A DNA stretch of 64,000 bases, taken from NCBI GenBank assembly GCA_905182985.1, contig CAJJDN010000031.1, positions 156,508-220,507 of the forward strand, written 5' to 3'. The notes under the pieces were generated by a model, which did not search any database, had not been told where the DNA came from, and saw nothing but the letters and a program-made list of their open reading frames with translations. Within the stretch, counting starts at the first letter, position 1; each line of letters begins with the position of its first letter. The DNA is from Paramecium sonneborni. Taxonomy: Eukaryota > Ciliophora > Oligohymenophorea > Peniculida > Parameciidae. This document shows positions 38,000 to 51,005 of this stretch, one piece after another. The translations under genes were made by a program, and so were the position numbers.

Positions 38000-38422
38000 A
38001 AGAAGAATTCAAACTTTTAATTATTTTGAAATGCAACTGAATTTTATTTATGTATATTGAAAATTGAGTTTTATTGTGTTTAAAATATTATTATATTCTA
38101 TATAATAATTTAAAGAAGTGTTTCATATACACTATGATAATAATGACATCAGTAAACTCATAAAAAAATATTTGTTTATCAATTTAATTGCAGATTGAGG
38201 TGGATTGGATAATTGAATAGTGATAATTAGTTAAACGAGATAATATTTTCAAAAAATAATTGTGAATTCTAAAGCTGACCATACTCTCTTCTTTTTGTAT
38301 GAATTTAAGTAGATTCTGATATCGTTCAGTTACTCTGCACCCTTTATAGTTAGTATGTTATAGATGATTTCAAAGATAATTATTTTTTTATTTTTAACAA
38401 GGAAATATCCTTTTACTAAGTG
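38000..38422. other. Gene-poor AT-rich DNA
   Basis: About 420 bp without a credible reading frame on either strand, upstream of the first Myb gene. Confidence 0.5.
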
Positions 38423-39354
38423 ATGTTTTAACAATTCCTTGATGAATTAGGAGAGCTAAAGCATAAACCTGTTGCCTTGAAGCAGGTGAAAAAGATTTTA
38501 AAGATTGAAGAAAAAAGTTTACCTAAAAACATAACAAATTACTTTGTAGAATTTACTAAACATACATCACACAAATGGTAACGAAAGGATAAAATGATTT
38601 TTATTTGGACTACTCTAAAATATTTGGAGAAATAGGGTCGTATAGACTTAAAACCCGTATTAAATTATGTTTAAATTGATTAGAACGATGATGATTGGAT
38701 AGCGCTATCAGAAATTCTTGGAGTCCCTCCAGAACTGCTGAATTCAAAATGGATTGGAATGTTAAAGACAGATTTGAAATAGTCCCCATGGACTCTTGAA
38801 GAGGATGAACTTCTTAAAAAAGTGATGACGCAAAAATTTATTTCTTGGACACATGTTGCTTTAGAGTATAACCGTTTCAGTCCAATTATGAGACATGCAA
38901 AATAAGTAAGGGAACGATGGAATAATTATTTGGACCCAGAGCTAAACAAATTTCCATGGAGTGAATCAGAATAAATTCAACTGCTACTATTAGTTTAAAA
39001 GCAAGGAAAAAAGTGGTCTGTTATTTCTAAATAAATAAAAGGAAGAACTGAAAACTAAGTGAAAAACGCTTACAATTCTCTGATTAATTCCTACAGAAGA
39101 AATCATGTAAACTTTTTATCATATAACAATATTAGATGTAAACCCTTGATTCAGATGAGATTATTGTTTCTAAATTATTATCTAAATTAGATCCACCACT
39201 TTAGTAAGCCAATGCAAATACCCCTATGATTCAACCATTACCAACTATTCAATAACAATTATTGATGTAGGCTTTCCTCTTTGAGAGATTAAAAAGCATG
39301 GCCTTTTTAGCCTAATTACCTGCTTTCTTGGCAGCCCAATAATAACTAAATTGA
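38423..39354 (+). CDS. Myb/SANT DNA-binding protein
   Basis: At least two Myb repeats are clear: PWTLEEDELLKKVM up to RERWNNYLD, then FPWSESEQIQLLLLV with WSVISKQIKGRTENQVKNAYNSL. A more divergent repeat precedes them (DDDWIALSEILGVPPELLNSKW). Such tandem repeats bind DNA in the major groove. The C-terminal 60 residues are Leu/Gln/Ala-rich. One 29-nt intron (39107-39135) follows the last repeat. 300 residues, TGA 39352-39354. A related gene lies at 48262. Confidence 0.88.
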
Positions 39355-39370
39355 GATCTATTTATTGTAT

Positions 39371-39994
39371 ATGAATTTCATTATTAACTATATTCATCAA
39401 TTATTTCCAAATTTCTATATTACTTAGTCTAATATATGTTAAACAACCACCTTCTTCTAACATTTAGTAATCTTTCTATTTTTGAATAATTTTCAAACTC
39501 ATGTGCATCAATTATTAAACTTAAGGATGCTGAATTTATTAATTTCTACATCAGTTCTATCCATATTAAGTTATCAATTTCCAAATCTAATCTCCAGAGT
39601 CATTTGTAACAAAGAAATAAATATGATTCCCCAATTAGATGATAATGCTATAAAAAATATTAAACTTGTTAATTCCATTATTGATTAACTATAAACTTAT
39701 GAATCACTCAATAATATCAAAAAGTTGACATTAGTGATGCTGATGTAATATTTGTTTAAGATACTAAACATGACATAATTCAAAATTAATTATATAAAAA
39801 AATTATATTACCAATAAATATCCAATTATAATATCAATTATTTGAAATACTAAGATATTTTGTTTAAGAATTGTAAAAAATATTTTCCTAAAGTTCTAGT
39901 TTTGAACATCTTACTCTAAATTTATTTATTTTTTCTTTCTGATTGTCAGTTAAATCAATAATATTCAGATAATTATTTCTCTGACTTCCTTTGA
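39371..39994 (+). CDS. Uncertain ORF of 207 residues
   Basis: With TAA/TAG as Gln, a frame runs from ATG 39371 (MNFIINYIHQLFPNFY) to TGA 39992-39994 without introns. It contains NMIPQLDDNAIKNIK at about residue 90. Another frame over 39510-39620 also looks coding (KDAEFINFYISS), so this may be a frameshifted remnant rather than an intact gene. It starts only 17 bp after the Myb stop. No family assigned. Confidence 0.35.
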
Positions 39995-40894
39995 TATTAA
40001 AATATTATTCAATGACATATTGCAAAGTTTAGTTAAATTTTGCCCAATTATGATTATCTTAAACTAAAATAATCAGAATGATATTATATTAGTTTATTGA
40101 AGAGCAAACAGAGAGAGTAATATTATATTGAGTAAATTAAGATGGAAATTTTAAAATTAGAATCTCTTATAAAGGTTTAAACACTTCATAATTTGTAAAT
40201 TCAAAAATTTAAAATTGTTGAGTATTACCTTATTAGGATTATATAGATTAATATCTGAAGAAGGAAAAAAAAAAGAATAATATTACAATTAAGTGAGAGA
40301 TTAGTTCATCAATGATATTTAAAAGTTAAGAGATGTAGTGAAGCATTTAAGGTAAGAAAATACAAATTTAAAGTAAGCATAAAGTATATGATTTATTTTT
40401 TAAGTTTGGAAAGGAGATATAAAGATAATTTAAGGAGGATTAAGTTGCCCATTAACACTTTGAAAATTAATAAATAATAAACTGAAATTAAAAATTAGAG
40501 GAATTGCTTTTGCAACTGAGCCGCTTTAAACTGAAAACATAAAATAAAACAAGGAGAAGATTAATCTTATCTCGAAATGATTTAAACAAAATTGAAATCT
40601 AATAAGAAGTATTTGTTTCAAATATCTAATAAAGTTTCAATATAATTAAATAGCATTTATTTTTCCTAGCAAAAATAGAAATAAAGAGAATATATTCTCT
40701 CCTGATTAAAAAGATAAGTAGAATGTAGATATTGAAAGAGTAAATTCTTTTTTGAGGAATATCTGGAGAGCCAGTGGTGACTATATGATAGAGACTTATT
40801 AAAAAGAATTATAAATATTTGATAAAGTAGTAAAACTGCTAAAACTTTAACATCATTATATATTAAAATATTAATGTACGATTTTTTATTAATT
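39995..40894 (+). pseudogene. Coding-like fragments without an intact gene
   Basis: Short plus-strand stretches look protein-coding (for example LLGLYRLISEEGKKKEQ near 40215-40290 and IRGIAFATEPLQ near 40500) but frames change and TGAs interrupt. They may continue the uncertain ORF upstream as one decayed gene. Nothing intact was found on the minus strand before the P1 gene. Confidence 0.3.
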
Positions 40895-41286
40895 TCAATC
40901 AAATAAGCCACCCATATCAACATCTTCTTCTGGTTCTTCAACTTTTTTAACCTCTTTTACAGGTTCAGCCTTCTTAGCTTCTGCTGCAGCTGGTGTAGCT
41001 GTAGTTTAAGCTACTGGTGCGCTTCCTGCATTTCCACTACTTCCATGTAATAAATCACCAACTTTTTTCCCTTTCAAAGCCTTTTCAAAAACCTTTGCCC
41101 AAATTGGTTCAACTCTCAAATTAGCTGCTTTAATTATCTTAGCTAATTTAGTAGCATCGATCTGATTTAGATAGATTCATGTACATCTTGATTATCTTCA
41201 TACAAGATGAGAGCGGCATAAGTACATGCAGCCTCTGAAGTAGCTTAGTCTGCAATTGGTCTTGTGTCTTTTGCTGCTTTTGCCAT
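40895..41286 (-). CDS. RPLP1: 60S acidic ribosomal protein P1
   Basis: P1 forms part of the ribosomal stalk that recruits translation GTPases. The N-terminal helical domain (CTYAALILYEDNQ, LAKIIKAANLRVEPIWAKVFEKAL), the Ala/Pro/Lys hinge and the conserved acidic tail ending DMGGLFD are all present. The usual tail is MGFGLFD, so one residue is replaced and one is missing. One 23-nt intron (41162-41184) is spliced; 122 residues. Confidence 0.95.
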
Positions 41287-41722
41287 TTGATTTAAAAAAT
41301 ATTAATTAAAAAGATATAAAATTTAATCCATACTTCTTATTCTCTTCTTCATAAAACAAATACAAAAATATAAATTTTATCATTTTAATACCGTGTTTTA
41401 TATATTCGATATCCTGATTTTTATTATTTATCAGTATAAAAGCTATTAGATTGAAAAAATAATATGTATTGTTTATTTTAAAACATCTATTAAATTTATT
41501 CAAATAATGAATAACATGTTAGTTATATTTTTCATTTAATTCAAATTTAGAATTAATCACCACTTGAAAAATTAAACTTGATAAACTTTTTTATCTATGT
41601 CCACTTATAATAATTTATTACATTTCATTATATATTTACATAAGATTTCTAATAATAATTAAAACATCAATACAATTTATTTTTTTTATTAAGGCAATAT
41701 TATTATCAAAATAATCCACTTA
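41287..41722. other. Divergent intergenic region
   Basis: About 435 AT-rich bases between P1 (-) and a zinc-binding protein gene (+). No gene seen; it must hold the P1 promoter. Confidence 0.5.
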
Positions 41723-42065
41723 ATGAATTAATTTATACTTCCTTATTGCCCAAAATATCATCAATTAAAATGGAAAAGTGAAGTAACCCAAAGTTGCCTG
41801 ATTTGCTTCAAAATAAAAAAGGGATCTCAATATTATTGTCCAGAATGCAAATAAGGAGTTTGCAATCAATGTATTAAACCTCCTCTTGATGGATTTTATT
41901 GTGGGGGTAACCATAGGTAGTTTGCCTTAACTATATAGAATGCAATTTATGAGTAATTTGCCACATCATTCTTGCGATTTGTGTGGAAAATCTATATCAT
42001 AAGCATATTCATGCAGAACATGCGATTTTGATATTTGTGAAAATTGCAGATAACTTGATGATTGA
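41723..42065 (+). CDS. Small Cys/His-rich zinc-binding protein
   Basis: The 106-residue protein has repeated CxxC pairs: SCLICFKI, YYCPECKQGVCNQC, YCGGNH, and after a 22-nt intron (41917-41938) HHSCDLCGK, YSCRTCDFDICENC. This spacing resembles DC1/C1-like or B-box zinc folds. The frame ends at TGA 42063-42065. Translation beyond that TGA would give FECTHNF, which looks like the missing last pair of metal ligands of the second module, so the gene may be truncated by a recent TGA. Function unknown. Confidence 0.7.
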
Positions 42066-42569
42066 TTTGAATGTACGCATAACTTTTTATTATTGTTTAA
42101 ATTAATTCTCACCATTTAAGTTCTTTTTATGAAAAATAATGGCAATTTGAGAAATTTTAAATTACAGAAATTAAAAATGAAATTAAGAAGATCAAAAAAA
42201 AAATTGTTCTTTGTAATCAATTTTATGTTTATTTTATGATGATTACTTTTGAGTTAATAAAATGAGTTTATTAGAAAGTTTTTATTATAATTAATTTGTT
42301 AAGTGGATAGATTGAAGACGAAAGATGTTAAAATTTGTGTAAAAGGATAAGAAAAAGAAAATAAATAAGATATAATAATTTGCTTTTAGTTTTTATATTG
42401 TTTTTATATGGGACATCCTATTTCGATTTTACATCAAAAATGAAAACAAAATAATAAGCATAAATATGTGAAACAACTTAAATAATTATAAAGAATATGT
42501 AATTATGGGCATTGTAATTGATCAGACAATAGATAAATTGATATAATTATTAGTATATTATTTGAATAT
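42066..42569. other. Spacer with no clear gene
   Basis: About 500 AT-rich bases. Apart from the short readable continuation of the zinc protein at its start, nothing coding was seen. Confidence 0.5.
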
Positions 42570-44356
42570 ATGAGTGAAATTTTTACACTTCAATAACTAG
42601 CATAATTGCAAAGAAATTTTGTTAAAAGAAAAATCTAAATCAATTTAGAATGTAAAAAATAATTAAAGCAAATAAGAGACCAAATATAAAGTAATTGATG
42701 AGGCAGTTTAAATACTGGAATGGAAGACCACTCCATCGGAATTTGAATGCCATATCTTTTGGAAGGATACTTATGTAACAGATGAAGAATATCGTCGTTT
42801 GTTGCCTTATTAGAGAATCAATCATTTTCCAGGATCATACATGTTAGGAAAAAAGAATGAATTATGCAGAAATTTAAATAAGATGCGTAAACAATATCCT
42901 TAGGATTACGATTTCTACCCAAAAACATGGCACTTACCTTATTAAAGCGAAGAATTAAGAAATAAATAAGGAACAGGAATTTTTATAATAAAACCAGAAG
43001 CTAATTGTTAAGGAAGGGGAATATTTTTGACAAAAAAATTAGATTCTTTTTTGGATAAGCATTATGTAGTATAAGAATATATAAGTAATCCTTATCTAAT
43101 TGATGGATTGAAATTTGATTTAAGGTATTAATTTGAAAAGAATTTTAGAATATATGTTATGCTAAAATCTATAACTCCATTAAAAATCTTTATGTATTAA
43201 GAAGGATTAGCAAGATTTTCAACTAAAAAGTATGTAAGACCTTAAAAGAAGAATTTAAGTAGTGTAACTATGCATTTAACAAATTATGCAATTAATAAAA
43301 GAAGTAAAGACTTTGTGTTTAATGATGATACAAATAAAGATGATGTTGGTCATAAAAGATCACTTTCTTCAGTATTTAAAGTAATTTTATATATTATGTA
43401 AAAGTACTTAAAAGATTAGGGTCATAATGTAGAATAATTGATATAATAAATTAAATCAGTGATAGTAAAGACTATTTAAAGTGTATAAGCTGATTTAGCA
43501 CACTTGTATAGATCGTAATAACATAATGCTGATGGAATAGAATAATGTTTTGAATTATTTGGTTTTGATATTCTGTTAGATTCAAATCTCAAACCTTGGT
43601 TACTTGAGGTTAATCATACTCCTTCATTTTCTACTGATACACCATTGGATAAAATCATAAAAAAAAATTTAATTTTAGATACATTAATTTTATTAGATAT
43701 TAGAAATAAACCCAAGAAAAATTATTTAGATTAGAAAAGAGCTCCAACATTTTAAAGGCCTCTTAAAATGAGTTAAGATGAAAAAGAAAAATAATTAAAT
43801 AAAGTAGCTATTTTTGAAAATAAGCATTTAAATGGCTATCTTAGAGTTTACCCTGATGAAGTATATTTATAACTAATTCAGATAGAATTTTGAATATTTT
43901 GAATAATTTATGCCCCCTAAATAAAAAGAGAAAGAAACACAAATATTATAGCTATAATTTGAAATTACAAAGCCACCTGAAAAAATTTAGAAACTCTAAA
44001 CAGAAACTCGACCTCCTTTAGGTAAGGTTCCTAAAAGACTTTCAACAAATCAATCATTTAGTGAATTAGAAGGCTAATAAATTTAGTAATTAACAATGAG
44101 GAATGTTGTTGCTCCTTAAACTAGAACTTCTTCTTAACAAAGACCTTTTAGTAGTATAGCTACCATAAATCGACCAGTTAGTGCTATCAGAAAACCTTTA
44201 TATGGAACTTAAATTTAAAATCCTAATTAATCTTCTAATTAATAAAAATTAATATATCCTCCTCCTATTGAATTACCACCAAGACCTGTCTTTAAAATAA
44301 TTCCAATAAAGACTTTTAGTTTCTAGAAAATAGAAAATACCTAAAAAAATGAATGA
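42570..44356 (+). CDS. Tubulin tyrosine ligase-like (TTLL) amino acid ligase
   Basis: TTLL enzymes add Glu or Gly chains to tubulin in cilia and cortical microtubules. Recognised segments are [88 protein letters not shown] and [12 protein letters not shown] followed by [12 protein letters not shown]. This order fits the polyglutamylase branch. Three introns (42621-42648, 43381-43404, 43861-43885) are used; the middle one is 24 nt with no stop in frame, but removing it restores [11 protein letters not shown]. The C-terminal 140 residues are Pro/Gln/Ser-rich. 569 residues, TGA 44354-44356. Confidence 0.93.
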
Positions 44357-44482
44357 TATTTATGATTATTCTCTAATAGGATACAAATCAATTTAAATAA
44401 AAAAATAATTAGATTTAAAGATTCTTTTAAAACATAATAAATTTTTGTTTATAATTGAATTAAATTAATATCTTATAAATTT

Positions 44483-45022
44483 TCAATTATAAAGATTTAT
44501 TTCAATTTAATTCATTTGCTGTTTATTTTAATTTTATTATAGTTCTAGTGGTTTAAATACCTGGTTGCAATTAGAAGATGGATATTATAGTTTTTTTATT
44601 GCTTTCGTTTTATTCTTTATTTTTGTGAATTTTTTTTCCTCTTCCTCTTATAATTCATCTGGATAGAGATATTATCTATTTTCATCATTTTATTCTTCCA
44701 ATGTCTCCCTAATTCTTTCTCTTATTATTAACAATTTTTTTGTTTTTTAAATGGCTGAAGCTAATTTTTGATCTAATGCAATTTTAGTTTCTAAAATATT
44801 ATTACTTTCAAGGGCTTTTCTTAATCCCTCTAAATACTTTCTCAAATTCTTTACATCTTCAATAAGTATATTTTTCTCTTTCACTATCAATTTTAATTCT
44901 TATTTAAGTAAAAATATACCTTAATCTTTAATTTCAGCCTCATCAAAATTTTATTCAACATCCAATCTGTCTACATCGTATTCCAAAATTTTAATTTTTT
45001 TATTAAGTTTTACTAAATTCAT
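44483..45022 (-). CDS. Coiled-coil protein of unknown function
   Basis: The 172-residue protein is mostly one charged coiled coil (MNLVKLNKKIKILEYDVD, NILIEDVKNLRKYLEG, ALDQKLASAIQK). A 21-nt intron (44899-44919) is likely because removing it keeps the heptads in step, though the frame is open without it. The C-terminal tail is basic and Gln/Asn-rich. It lies tail to tail with the TTLL gene, 126 bp apart. No family recognised. Confidence 0.65.
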
Positions 45023-45270
45023 TTACTTTTTTTCAAGCTATATATTTGCTTGAATAATTTTAATATAAAGTTTTTATTAGGACTAATAGCAACCCAGGAT
45101 ATTAAAATTATATTTCTATTTATTTTTTATTTGAAATATGTGAATCTAATTATAAATTTTATTCTATTTGTTTTATTGTTTTTTTCGATTTTTTTAAAAA
45201 AGAGATATTATTAAAATATATAATTAATAATATGAATATTAATTTTTTTAACTTAATAGATAAATATTTT

Positions 45271-46289
45271 TCACTATTCAACTTAATTGGCATTCTTTAT
45301 ATTTTCATTATTCCCCTCTTCATCTTCATAGCTTTTCCTACAAATAGGACAACTTAAATTCACTTTAAACCATGCTGATATACATATATAGTGAAAATTA
45401 TGAGATTCATGACATGGTAATTTTAATACTTCATCTTCTAATTAATATGTTTACATGCATATTTTGCATTCAGGATTTCCTTCAATTAGATTTGGGGAAT
45501 ATTTAATCAAATATTATTTTTTAAGATCCTCTAATATTTAATTTGCATCTTTCTTTCCCTTTGGTTATTTTATTTTTAAGTAAATCAAAAAACATATAAA
45601 AAAAGGCAAACAAAGCCCAACTATAATTATTAAAAGATAAACATCCAGATATTAGCATACAGTATAAAATAAGAATACATATATTGTTATTAGAAGTCTG
45701 TTTCTACATTCATCATCAGAATCCCATGGAACTTCAAATCCTATTATGAATCCCCATATTAATAGACCTTAGTTTATTAAAAACACAAAATGCTTAGAGT
45801 ATTTAAGAGGGGAGTGTATTTTTAAAATTTCTGACATAATTTATTAAGCTAATAATAACTTTTTTTTATCAAACTCTCTTTCTGGATAGAGTATCGTTTA
45901 ATCATCATTTTCATTAGCTAAGAATTCTGAAATGTCCCCATAATTATCAATCTAAGAATTTTCAGCATAAATAACTTAATGTAATTCTTCACCAACATTC
46001 AAGAGTGTAGGCTAAGTTTTGAAATGCTAAATACTGTTTTTTTAATCAATTTCATTAAAATTGAAAATAAAACTATTTCTAATATAGATTCAGCTATCAC
46101 AATTATCATCCAAGTATTTGCATCTTCCCATAAACAAGATTTTATTCCATTTATTGTCAATAGTACTACTGCTATAATTATTTTACAAATGCAGTAAACT
46201 AGATGTCCTAAAGCAATTCTTTTACAAGATTCTACACTTTTACAAAATAGTTATGATACTCTCCTATTCTCAATCAATTATTATTCCAT
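45271..46289 (-). CDS. Membrane RING-H2 E3 ubiquitin ligase
   Basis: The C-terminal RING has CKICMQTY, LPCHESHNFHYICISAWF and CPICRK, the usual zinc-ligand spacing for binding an E2. Upstream are four or so hydrophobic segments (IIIAVVLLTI, MIIVIAESILEIVLFSIL, GLLIWGFIIG, LLITIYVFLFYTV, VYLLIIIVGLCLPFFICFLIY). This layout is common in ciliate membrane E3s. One 23-nt intron (46012-46034) is required. The start was set at ATG 46289; the frame is open a further 33 codons upstream without an ATG, so a 5' exon may be missing. 331 residues as given. Confidence 0.82.
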
Positions 46290-46559
46290 TTAATATTTAA
46301 ATAAATTAAATTTCTATTAAGGTTTAATAAGAGCATCATCAGGTAATTCTGAATCATAAATCAATATATCTTTCTTAAAAGGGTCATTTAGTCATCTCAA
46401 AATTTTTGATAAAAAACATTATTCTCAAAAGGAAAATATTTTATTTACTTTTCATATAGAATATATAAAATATATTTAATATATCAGATAACAAAGATTA
46501 ATTATCAAAATATCAAGTTTTATAAGGAGACTCTTAGTTATTTATTACTCGTTCCTAAA

Positions 46560-47425
46560 ATGTCGACAATTTTGCAATCATTTTATAATCGATATTTAGA
46601 GCAAAGCAGTATTATTTTAAATAAATAGAAAATACAACCTGAAGAAAATTGCATCCAAATGGAAAAACTTCTTAAATAAATTATTTTTTAATTAAATCTT
46701 TTTAGATTATAGATTATAGATTAAATGATTTCTTGGTTATTAATTTCCTCCAAATAGTATAATGAACGATTTTTTTATTAGGAAAATCTAAATAATTTGA
46801 GACTTATTCAAAAACATTTGTTTATTTCAATTTGGATAAATAAGATTTAAGTTAGTTGAAATTACTAAAGGTTTTATTTTTTTATTTGTCATCTATTATC
46901 TTCCAGATCTAATTTTAAAGAACCTTCATCATTTTAAAAACTATTTTTCATTTTTAAAGCATTTCTTAGGATAAAATTTATTCTAATTTATCTTAAGAAT
47001 ATTTTCACTCATTTATAATTCAAATTATTACAATTTAAAAAATATTATATTTGCGAGATTCATAGCTTTAAAATAATGTGTATTAGAATTTATAGTTTAT
47101 AAACTTCTTACCATAATTTATTAAAATTTTTCAATTCATAAATTAATGTATTTTTTCAATAAATCTATTTTATAAATTATTTCAGATGTTCATTTCTTTT
47201 CTGACTTATCAAAATAGTGTTTGGTTAGCAAGTAAGATATTTCTGAACAAAACGATCATTTTCGAAACCATTATAGATCGTTATATATTAATAATAAATA
47301 TATCTTAAAAGTTGAATAATTAATTGATTTTAAATTTTAAGAATTTTTATGACACCAAATATCTTTATTTTTAAATTATTGAATTAAAAAACCTATATTC
47401 TAAATTTTTTAAGGATGATTCTTGA
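46560..47425 (+). CDS. Possible unknown protein, 281 residues
   Basis: A frame from ATG 46560 (MSTILQSFYNRYLEQSS) runs to TGA 47423-47425 if a 20-nt GT-AG intron (46851-46870) is removed. It is rich in Ile, Leu, Phe and Gln, with no known motif. The first 97 codons look more coding than the rest, which may be AT-rich chance. It starts 270 bp from the divergent RING gene. Confidence 0.4.
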
Positions 47426-48261
47426 ATTTTAATATGTAAAAAGGTAATAAACTATTAAATTATTATTTTTTTCTTTTTTCCATCATTTTATAAACAGTCT
47501 AATATTAATAGGAAAAACAGAGTAAATTTTTTAGTATTTTTCTGAAAGGTAAAATAATGGCTTTTCATAAACTTGTTTAATTTAATTTTGTAGATGTGAT
47601 ATCAAAGCATGTTTTATTTTTATATTTTAGAAATTAACACATTAAATAACGAATTTAAAAAAAAACATTAATTATTTCATACTTAATATAAATTCTAATA
47701 TTTTGAATTTCTTTTATTCAATATCCTATTAATTTCATGATGAATAATTACTTATAATGATGTAAATATTTAAAATTGAGCAAAAAACTTAAAAAATTAG
47801 AAATACTCTAATAAAAAAGCATTTAAATATAAATTTTAATTTTCATTTTGATTCATTATTGATCTAAAATAGTACTTATAGATTTAAATCCACATTTTTG
47901 AAAAGAAAAATATTAGCTTACTTAAATAGATCAATTTTGCTTTTATTGAAATATTGAAAGATTAAACAGAAACCATTTTTTTGATTTTAATTTAAATTAA
48001 AAAATCGTTACTTTACTTTAAGATTGTAAGTTTATCATCCAATAGGGTAATTAATATATTGAAAAGTGAATGAAGCCTTGTTATGATTCAAACCAAAGCG
48101 ACTTCTTTTTAGTTAAAAAATAAATAAATTAGAATAAATTATAAGTAATAATTAATTTTAATATATAAAAATAAACAGCATATATAAATTCAATCATTAT
48201 ATCACTATTAGAGTAAATTTATTATATCTCTTAATTTTATTTGAATATCATCTTTGAATAG
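47426..48261. other. Gene-poor AT-rich DNA
   Basis: About 835 bp with many A and T runs and no convincing gene, RNA or repeat on either strand. Confidence 0.5.
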
Positions 48262-49241
48262 ATGCATATGAAAAAAAATTCCCTGGATCGCCAAGCAATT
48301 TAAAACTTATTCACAAATATTGACAATCAATTTAAAATATAGCTCTTATCCACAAACTGTTTTCCGTTTCAATATATTCCAACATCAGAAGAGTTAACTA
48401 CAATTTTAAATACTTTTGAAAAAAGTAATTTTAGCAAAAAAGGAGTATGGACCCCTTGTTAGGAAAAATTATTAAATGTAGTAGTATTTGGTGTATGTTT
48501 ATCGAGTCGAATGCTTCCTCATGATTTGGTATAAAAAATATCTATATTATAGATGGTTTAAGATTGGGAAAAGATATCTAGATTGATAATTCATCATAAT
48601 TGGAAGGCATGTAGGAATAGGTGGCTTTAAGAAAAATAAGCAAAAGCAAATTGGACTTTAGAAGAAGACCAAGCCCTTATATAGCTATATAATTAGCATC
48701 CTAACAAATGGTGTGATATTGCTATTGAATTAATGAAGAAATGTCAAACACCTTATGCAAGACAAGGAAAGTAATGTCGAGATAGATGGGTTAATAAATT
48801 AGACCCAAATATAAAGAAGTAATATTAAATTATAATTGGTATAGAGATCCTTGGACTAAAGAAGAAGAGCTCTTGCTTTTTTAAGAAGTAAAGAAAAAAG
48901 GAAAGAGATGGGCAGAAATCTCATTATAAAAATTTTAATTAAAGAGAACTGAAAACACTATTAAAAACCGATATTACAATCTCATCAAACAAGAACAAAA
49001 TAAACTTAAGTTGAACAGAATGAGTAATGATGAAAAGGAATATTTTGTGATGAATAAAATAGTAAAGGAACTTTAAGAAAAAGTTTATTAAAATTAGAAT
49101 AATTGTCTTGATGATACTAATTGGAAACAAAATATGAGTTCAAATTTCAAAATTTCTTAGTTTTCGTAACAACTTTGTAATAATGAATTTCTTGTAATAA
49201 TTAAAGGAAGAAAATTAGTTAAGCTAAATGAAACGTTATGA
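48262..49241 (+). CDS. Second Myb/SANT DNA-binding protein
   Basis: Three Myb-type repeats can be read: QDWEKISRLIIHHNWKACRNRW, NWTLEEDQALIQLYNQ to CRDRWVNKLDP, and DPWTKEEELLLFQEV with GKRWAEISLQ and RTENTIKNRYYNLI. A 26-nt intron (48819-48844) lies just before the third repeat. The N-terminal 90 residues are unassigned and the C-terminus is Asn/Gln-rich. 317 residues, TGA 49239-49241. It resembles the Myb gene at 38423 in layout, but the sequences are clearly different, so they are separate genes. Confidence 0.87.
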
Positions 49242-51005
49242 GTATATACATATTTTATAATAAATTATCCATAAATAAATTCTAATACTTTATTTAAAAT
49301 ACTAAATAATATCTTCGGTTTAAATCAATGAAAATATTTAAATCTAAAGAAGTTAAATATTTCTTTTAATTTAATTTTTTTTTGAAAAAATTTTTAAAGT
49401 TTAATCATAAAAATCAATGAAAAATATGTTTTTAGTCACATCAAAAAATTATCTTATTTCTTTTTTAATCATAAATTTCTTTTTAACTTAAGGTTTTTTA
49501 GTTTTTGAAAACAAAATAAATCAAATACTTAAATACTAATTATTTTGATTGTTAGAGAACTGATTTTTTTTGGAATTTTTTTCAAAAATTATAAAAATTG
49601 ATATATTTCTTAATTAATCTAATTTCAAAGAAGTTTTAAATTATAAAAATAAATAAAAATTTAAATACACATGAAGATTAGTTTCAATCAAAGAATTTTG
49701 ATATAAATGATTCCTTTAAATGTTTAAAAATAGATGAACCAAGATTATATTTAAGTGATAAATAAGTTTTTATCTAAGAAGTTTTACATAGTAAAAATTT
49801 TTAATTTAATTCTCATCTTTCTTCAATATCCTTCTAATAACAATAACTCTAAATGAGTTCCTGAAGAGGAAGTATTTATATTCAAGCAGATCAAAGAAAT
49901 TGGTAAAATTTTATTTTAAACTCTTGTGTTTATTTCTATAATTTATAGAACTATTACTCACTTTATTTAATTGAAAAAAAATAAGATACCTATAAATATT
50001 TTCAGAATATCTTGTCTTATAAAATTTGATACCTTTTTAACATAATCAATTTAAATGCTTTTTTTTTATTTTTCAATAAAGGATTTTATAATTTCAATTA
50101 CTTTCTTGTCTTCAAAATATTATTGATATTTGACAAAAATAATACATATTTGGAAATGAAAAAATTTAAGAAACAACTTTTCTAGTTAAAAGAATCTTAT
50201 TTTAATAATATTATAATTAGAAATGGTTATTTTTAGATCAATTAGTGAATATAAAAAAAAAGTTCATAATAATATCATAATTTCTTTGCTATTGTTTTAA
50301 AATTAGACGGAAATAATTAAAGTATTTGGAAAGAGATAATATTAAAATAATATTAAGCATAATTAAGATTGATTTAAGCGAACATTAAGTTGAATAAGCC
50401 CTTGAACTACTATATTTTAGAAAAGAACTTTTTCATTATTATCAGGCGAACTTAATAATAAATTTAATTTATGAGTTTTAGATTAAGAATTTATATAAAA
50501 TATACATGAGGAAAAATTTTTTAACTTTATTTAAGCAATCTTAGATTAAGATATTTTAAGATTATAAAATTAAAATAGAGATAGATTGTGATTATTTATT
50601 ATGGAATCCAAATAGTATGCAATTTTTTTCTAAAATCCTATTGATATTACCTTTGGAAAATAATTAAATGAATTAGATAGATATTAAAAATTTTTTTATA
50701 ACTTTTTACAAATGAAGTTGTAATATAAAAAGTAATATTTTTTTTAATGATTATCTTTATATTTTAAGAAAGAATGATAAATAATTGAGTAGTAGAGTTA
50801 GTATTTTGTTCTATTTTGAAAATATAAAAATAATGGATAAAAAGAAAATAAGCATATGATATGAGATTATCATTTATTAAGGCTGTTTTAATTAGATTTG
50901 AGTGATTAAAAATGTAAAGTAGAAAATATTAATAAAAAGGAAATAATATAAGATCTATATAAGTATACTAGCTTATAATATTGTACTATTATGATTATAA
51001 ATGAA
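49242..51005. other. Long gene-poor region with a possible decayed kinase
   Basis: This 1.76-kb AT-rich stretch lies between a Myb gene and ribosomal L35. A plus-strand piece near 50270-50500 reads AIVLKLDGNNQSIWKEI, reminiscent of the small lobe of a protein kinase, and another near 49690-49790 reads CLKIDEPRLYLSDKQVF. Neither extends to an intact domain. The rest shows no gene, RNA or repeat. Confidence 0.35.

Noticed and set aside
40666..40941. Minus-strand ORF overlapping the end of P1
   Set aside because: It lies in a different frame from P1 and has no domain.
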